Source: Batkoa obscura | Lineage: Eukaryota; Entomophthoromycota; Entomophthoromycetes; Entomophthorales; Batkoaceae | Reading direction: 5' to 3' | DNA: 64,000 bases | NCBI GenBank assembly: GCA_030770535.1 | Contig: JASVEC010000055.1 | Span: 1-64,000 of the forward strand | In this document: one piece after another, positions 60,711-64,000 of the stretch | Layout: each line of letters starts with the position of its first letter | Numbering within the stretch: position 1 is the stretch's first letter | Made by a program: the position numbers and the translations under genes | Notes under the pieces: model-generated | Told to the model about the DNA's origin: nothing | The model's input: only the letters and a program-made list of their open reading frames with translations | Database searches by the model: none

Positions 60711-62235
60711 ATGGTTATTGATATATTAAAAATTGAAGAGGAGGTAAAAGGATGAAATTTATTTAAATAAGCTAATAGAAAATAGATAGAACCTCAAGTA
60801 TTTGAATCCACTGATGTAGTAGTTCCTCAATTTAGACCTTATAAAGTTGTTGAAGTAATATCGGAGTATTTTTATAAAGTTACAAAGCTAATTTTGTAGG
60901 ACAAACAATTACCAGAAATTGATCGAAGTGAACTCAATAGCAAAAAGAACCTGAAGTTCTTCAAAACTAAAGTAGGAGATGGTCACCCCAAATGTAATTG
61001 TTTTTATACTAAAATATCCAACCATTTATTTATTTTTAGTTACAAAAGAAAAGAAGTTTAACTACTCTTTTTATAATAAGCATAAAGATATCAGCAATGA
61101 TGCAATCGAAATTGAGAGTGATGATGAAATCGATGATACTATAGAAACTCCAAATGAAAGGCTAAAGAGAATTATTATGGAGGTTCAAGAACTGGAGCAG
61201 GATATGAATAAAGAAAACGTAAGTTTCAAACAATTAATAACCAAACATTTCTAATCCTTAAAAGAAACTAATTGATGAAACTTCTGGAACTAGTGCTATC
61301 TCTATGCTAAACAATCTTGTTAGCATACAACGTCAATTAAATATGAAATCAAAAGATGGTGGCGCAAAAGTTATGACTTCTACTGGTACCCAGTTGTTAG
61401 ACCGACTAAATAAAGCCTATTTCAATAACGAAGCAAAGGAATTTCTACCTCCAAGCTATGAACAGGTATTATACTGCTTACTTTATTGATCTGTTTATTT
61501 ATAATTAGCAAGTCAATCATGCGTTAGAACTTGAAGCACGAGTAACAAGCCTGGAAGCATTATTAGGTCCAGAAACGTTAGTTAAGGCTGATTTGGTAAA
61601 CTTTTTAACAGACTAAAATAATATAAATTAACTGCTTAGCCTAATGGATTAAGCTTAACTAGAATGATTGAAGATATGCAACAGATGTTAAGGAAGATAA
61701 AAGATCAAAATCATTTAGATGATATTAATAAAAGTATCAAAAATTTAATAGCTGAGCTGGATCGTTTGATTACTCTCAAATCAAGTTTCAAACAGTCTAC
61801 TTTAGATAAAATTGTATTTTCAGATACCAATTTGGATTCAGAAACTAAAAACAAAGTAAATTTAGTAGCTTATTTGTAGTTTAAAGCTGATTATTTTTAG
61901 GTTGATAAGATGTATAAACTTTATGAAAAGTTTGATATATATATATCAAACGCACCAAAAATAGCACAAAGATTAAAGATTGTTTCTGCTATGCATCAGA
62001 AGTTGGCTGATTTTGATAACGTATTAGATAATATGGAAAATATTATCAATCAAGTTACAGCAGTTCAAGAAAACATGAACACTCGAGAGGTAATTGCTTA
62101 CATTTATTTATAATATTATCACTAACAAGTTAGCTTATCGAAAAATTCAAGAAGATTCAAGAGGAAGTTAATTCAAGATTACAAACCATGGATCAGAGTT
62201 TGAATTCTATTATTGACACTACTTCAAATCTATAA
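60711..62235 (+). CDS. Dynamitin-like dynactin subunit (p50/Jnm1 family)
   Basis: Shoulder subunit of dynactin, the dynein activator that links the motor to cargo. Exons: 60711-60743, 60786-60815 (or to 60854), 60900-60993, 61040-61218, 61265-61465, 61509-61595, 61640-61855, 61901-62089, 62134-62235, about 376-389 residues (human dynamitin has about 400). Diagnostic parts are the N-terminal IEPQVFESTD followed by EIDRSELN, then ETPNERLKRIIMEVQELEQD, GTQLLDRLNKAYF, the heptad segment HALELEARVTSLEALLGPET and the C-terminal coiled coils (AMHQKLADFDNVLDNMENII). The first two exons are short and the splice sites there are ambiguous, so the N-terminus is the least certain part. Confidence 0.85.
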
Positions 62236-62431
62236 ATGAGTTCTTTTATTAATTGTTTGTTTAATTTATTTGTTTTAATATCAACTTTTTTAAAAATCTC
62301 AAACCCTTATGAACAATATTCTTTACTAGATATCGGTAATTTTCACGAACCTACTATAAATATCAAATTTATTTAAACTTTATTTTATCTTATATATACC
62401 TTGGTTTATTATAATATGAGAGAAAAATTAA

Positions 62432-62504
62432 TGCTCCGTATAGGGCTTGAACCTATGACCTTAGCGTTATTAGCACCACGCTCTGCCAACTGAGCTAACG
62501 GAGC
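62432..62504 (-). tRNA. tRNA-Ile (anticodon AAT), no intron
   Basis: On the minus strand the cloverleaf folds fully: acceptor stem GCTCCGT/ACGGAGC (7 bp), D stem GCTC/GAGC, anticodon stem TGGTG/CGCTA with two G-T pairs, loop CTAATAA with anticodon AAT, and T arm ATAGG-TTCAAGC-CCTAT. The A box (TTAGCTCAGTTGG) and B box (GGTTCAAGCCC) match the eukaryotic pol III promoter. CCA is not encoded. The discriminator base is A at 62432, and A+T-rich sequence follows, as for pol III termination. Confidence 0.97.
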
Positions 62505-63225
62505 CTATTAGATAATAGTGTTGTTAGTAAGAATATTTATATCTTTAGAAAGTCAGATCTTGTATTTATTTGTTATAATTTTGTATCTAAAAAATAAATA
62601 CATAAAATTTTATTTAACACTTTATAGTTATTACTTGGGCAATTTTTCATTTAATATATTTAAAATTTAGGATTTTGATCTAAACAACTAACTTTATGTA
62701 AATCATACAACTTTGTATGCAAATATAAGAAGTGATAGTTTTGTATTTCAAAAATACAATTATCTTAATTTTAGCCTACTATTCAAAACATTTTTAAAAA
62801 ATCCGGATATAAAGCTATGACACTATGGCAGTAAATAGTACTAAATCAAATGTAACTAAGAATCAAAAGGAGAACTTTTTTAAAAACTTTCATTTGGCAG
62901 TGTAAAACATTAAAAAATATTGCACTATATTGCTAAATAGCCATGCACTTTTTTCAAAATGATCAGCTAAAACGTTCCTATATATCAATCCAGGCCTTAA
63001 AAATTATAATAGTTATTGTAAATATAGAAAGTTTAAATTAAATAAAACTATCTCAACAAATTATTATTTTAAGTAACTTTCAAACATATATTTGTGTCAA
63101 TTTCTGTATAACCAAATAGTTTAAATTTAAGCTTTATAATTAAAGTTATGGGTTTAAATCCTAAATAAAACTAAAAAACATACTTATATAAAAACTAATA
63201 GTTTGATAAAAAATTAATGTCTGGA

Positions 63226-63292
63226 GACATTTTTTAAGTGTCATTTAAGCAGAAAAATTGTTAGTAAAATCCTTTAAAAAAGATACATCCCG
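63226..63292 (+). mobile_element. 99-bp MITE family, copy 22 (left end missing)
   Basis: Begins in the CATTTTTTAAGTG core and continues to ATACATCCC. The left third is absent. Confidence 0.75.
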
Positions 63293-63337
63293 ATTTATAA
63301 AAAAACTGTTAAAGAATTAATATAGAAAACTAGAAAT

Positions 63338-63436
63338 GGGGATGTATTTTTGTGTTTAAGAATTTTACTAACAAATTTTCTGCTTAAATAGCGCTTAAAA
63401 GATAGAAAAAGCGATGAAATCAAAAAAAACACCCCC
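63338..63436 (-). mobile_element. 99-bp MITE family, copy 23
   Basis: Full length, starts GGGGATGTATTTTTGTG. It is flanked by AAAT on both sides. Confidence 0.92.
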
Positions 63437-63655
63437 AAATGTTAAAATCAACAAATTGATTTTGTTTAATAATAAATCACTCAAAATAAGGTCTGATCTT
63501 TTTTGCCTAGTAAATAACACCATCAAGTATTATGTGATTTTTTTATTTTTCTAAAATTTATTACTATTCTATGAACTTTTTACAAGCTTCTTTAGTTAAA
63601 ATTTTAGAAATGTTTACATCAAATATTTCAAGAGTAAAGTATGATTATAGGATAT

Positions 63656-63751
63656 GAGGATGTTTTTTGGTTTCATTACTTTTTCCATTTTTTAAGCGTT
63701 ATTTGAGTGGAAAATTTATTAGGAGAATCCTTAAACAAAAAATACATCCCC
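63656..63751 (+). mobile_element. 99-bp MITE family, copy 24
   Basis: Near full length, ends GAGGATGTTTTTTGG and ATACATCCCC. It is flanked by ATAT on both sides. Confidence 0.9.
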
Positions 63752-64000
63752 ATATATTATTTAAAAAAATGTCTTGTTGATTTTTTGAACTAAAATAGTT
63801 TTTTAGTATACTTGAAAAATGCTTTACAAAATTGTAAATAATTTTTACATGATGGCAGCTTCTAAAATAATCTAACAATCAAAATCAGATTAAAATCAAT
63901 ATAATAATGATCTGTTAATTATTATAGTTACAAAAATATTATCATCAAAGATCATTAACAGCTTTTTTACTCAGAGCATTTGTGTACCTCGGCCCTTTTT

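Larger units (their letters stand above)
62505..64000. other. Terminal intergenic region with three MITE copies
   Basis: No gene seen to the window edge. It holds copies of the 99-bp element at 63226-63292 (partial), 63338-63436 and 63656-63751. Confidence 0.6.

Overview
The window is a gene-dense to gene-poor mosaic from an AT-rich nuclear genome. It is most likely an early-diverging ('zygomycete'-type) fungus, but I cannot name the species. The support is many short GT-AG introns (about 42-101 nt, very AT-rich, usually ending TTTAG or TATAG), TAA/TAG stops, Asn/Gln homopolymer runs, a Spt23/Mga2-type IPT factor, a CaaX-tailed Ydj1-type chaperone, and genes for a respiring mitochondrion (F1 beta, MPP beta, ClpX).

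Layout. 1-9.5 kb: an orphan ORF, TAF6 (+), mitochondrial ClpX (-), a polyprenol-reductase-like gene (-) and, divergently, a PH-like conserved unknown (+). 9.5-13.2 kb: a repeat-rich gap. 13.2-17.0 kb: a Nup159/Nup214-like nucleoporin (+) and a Ser/Asn-rich orphan (-). 19.0-22.5 kb: MPP beta and Ydj1-type Hsp40 (both -). 22.5-31 kb: a sparse region with one orphan ORF, an F-box/LRR gene (26.2-27.5 kb) and its decayed paralogue (28.9-30.1 kb). 31.5-33.1 kb: ATP synthase beta (-). 33.1-35.2 kb: a small-transposon cluster. 35.2-36.8 kb: a Sec12-like WD protein (-). 38.9-41.6 kb: two tandem PRXL2-type thioredoxin-fold genes (-). 42.6-49.9 kb: three same-strand RNA-related genes, the DEAD-box helicase Dbp4/DDX10, NKAP and a two-RRM RBMS-like protein. 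49.9-54.5 kb: the second large repeat gap. 54.5-62.2 kb: an Spt23/Mga2-like factor, a Sec14/CRAL-TRIO protein, an 80-residue membrane protein and a dynamitin-like dynactin subunit (all +). A tRNA-Ile(AAT) follows on the minus strand at 62.4-62.5 kb.

The genes are housekeeping genes, not an operon-like system. They fall into mitochondrial import, proteolysis and energy (MPP, ClpX, ATP2, the 80-residue protein), transcription and RNA (TAF6, Mga2-like, Dbp4, NKAP, RBMS-like), and secretory or nuclear-pore traffic (Sec12, Nup159, Sec14-like, Ydj1).

The strongest non-genic signal is a family of about 99-bp inverted-repeat elements: 24 copies or fragments, all intergenic. Their termini are GGGGATGT...ACATCCCC, and 13 copies have exact 4-bp target duplications. 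There are also three copies of a TG...CA-bounded repeat of about 460 bp (solo-LTR-like) and two other single-copy inverted-repeat elements. I saw no transposase, reverse transcriptase, CRISPR array or biosynthetic cluster. Exon coordinates come from reading frames and splice motifs only.
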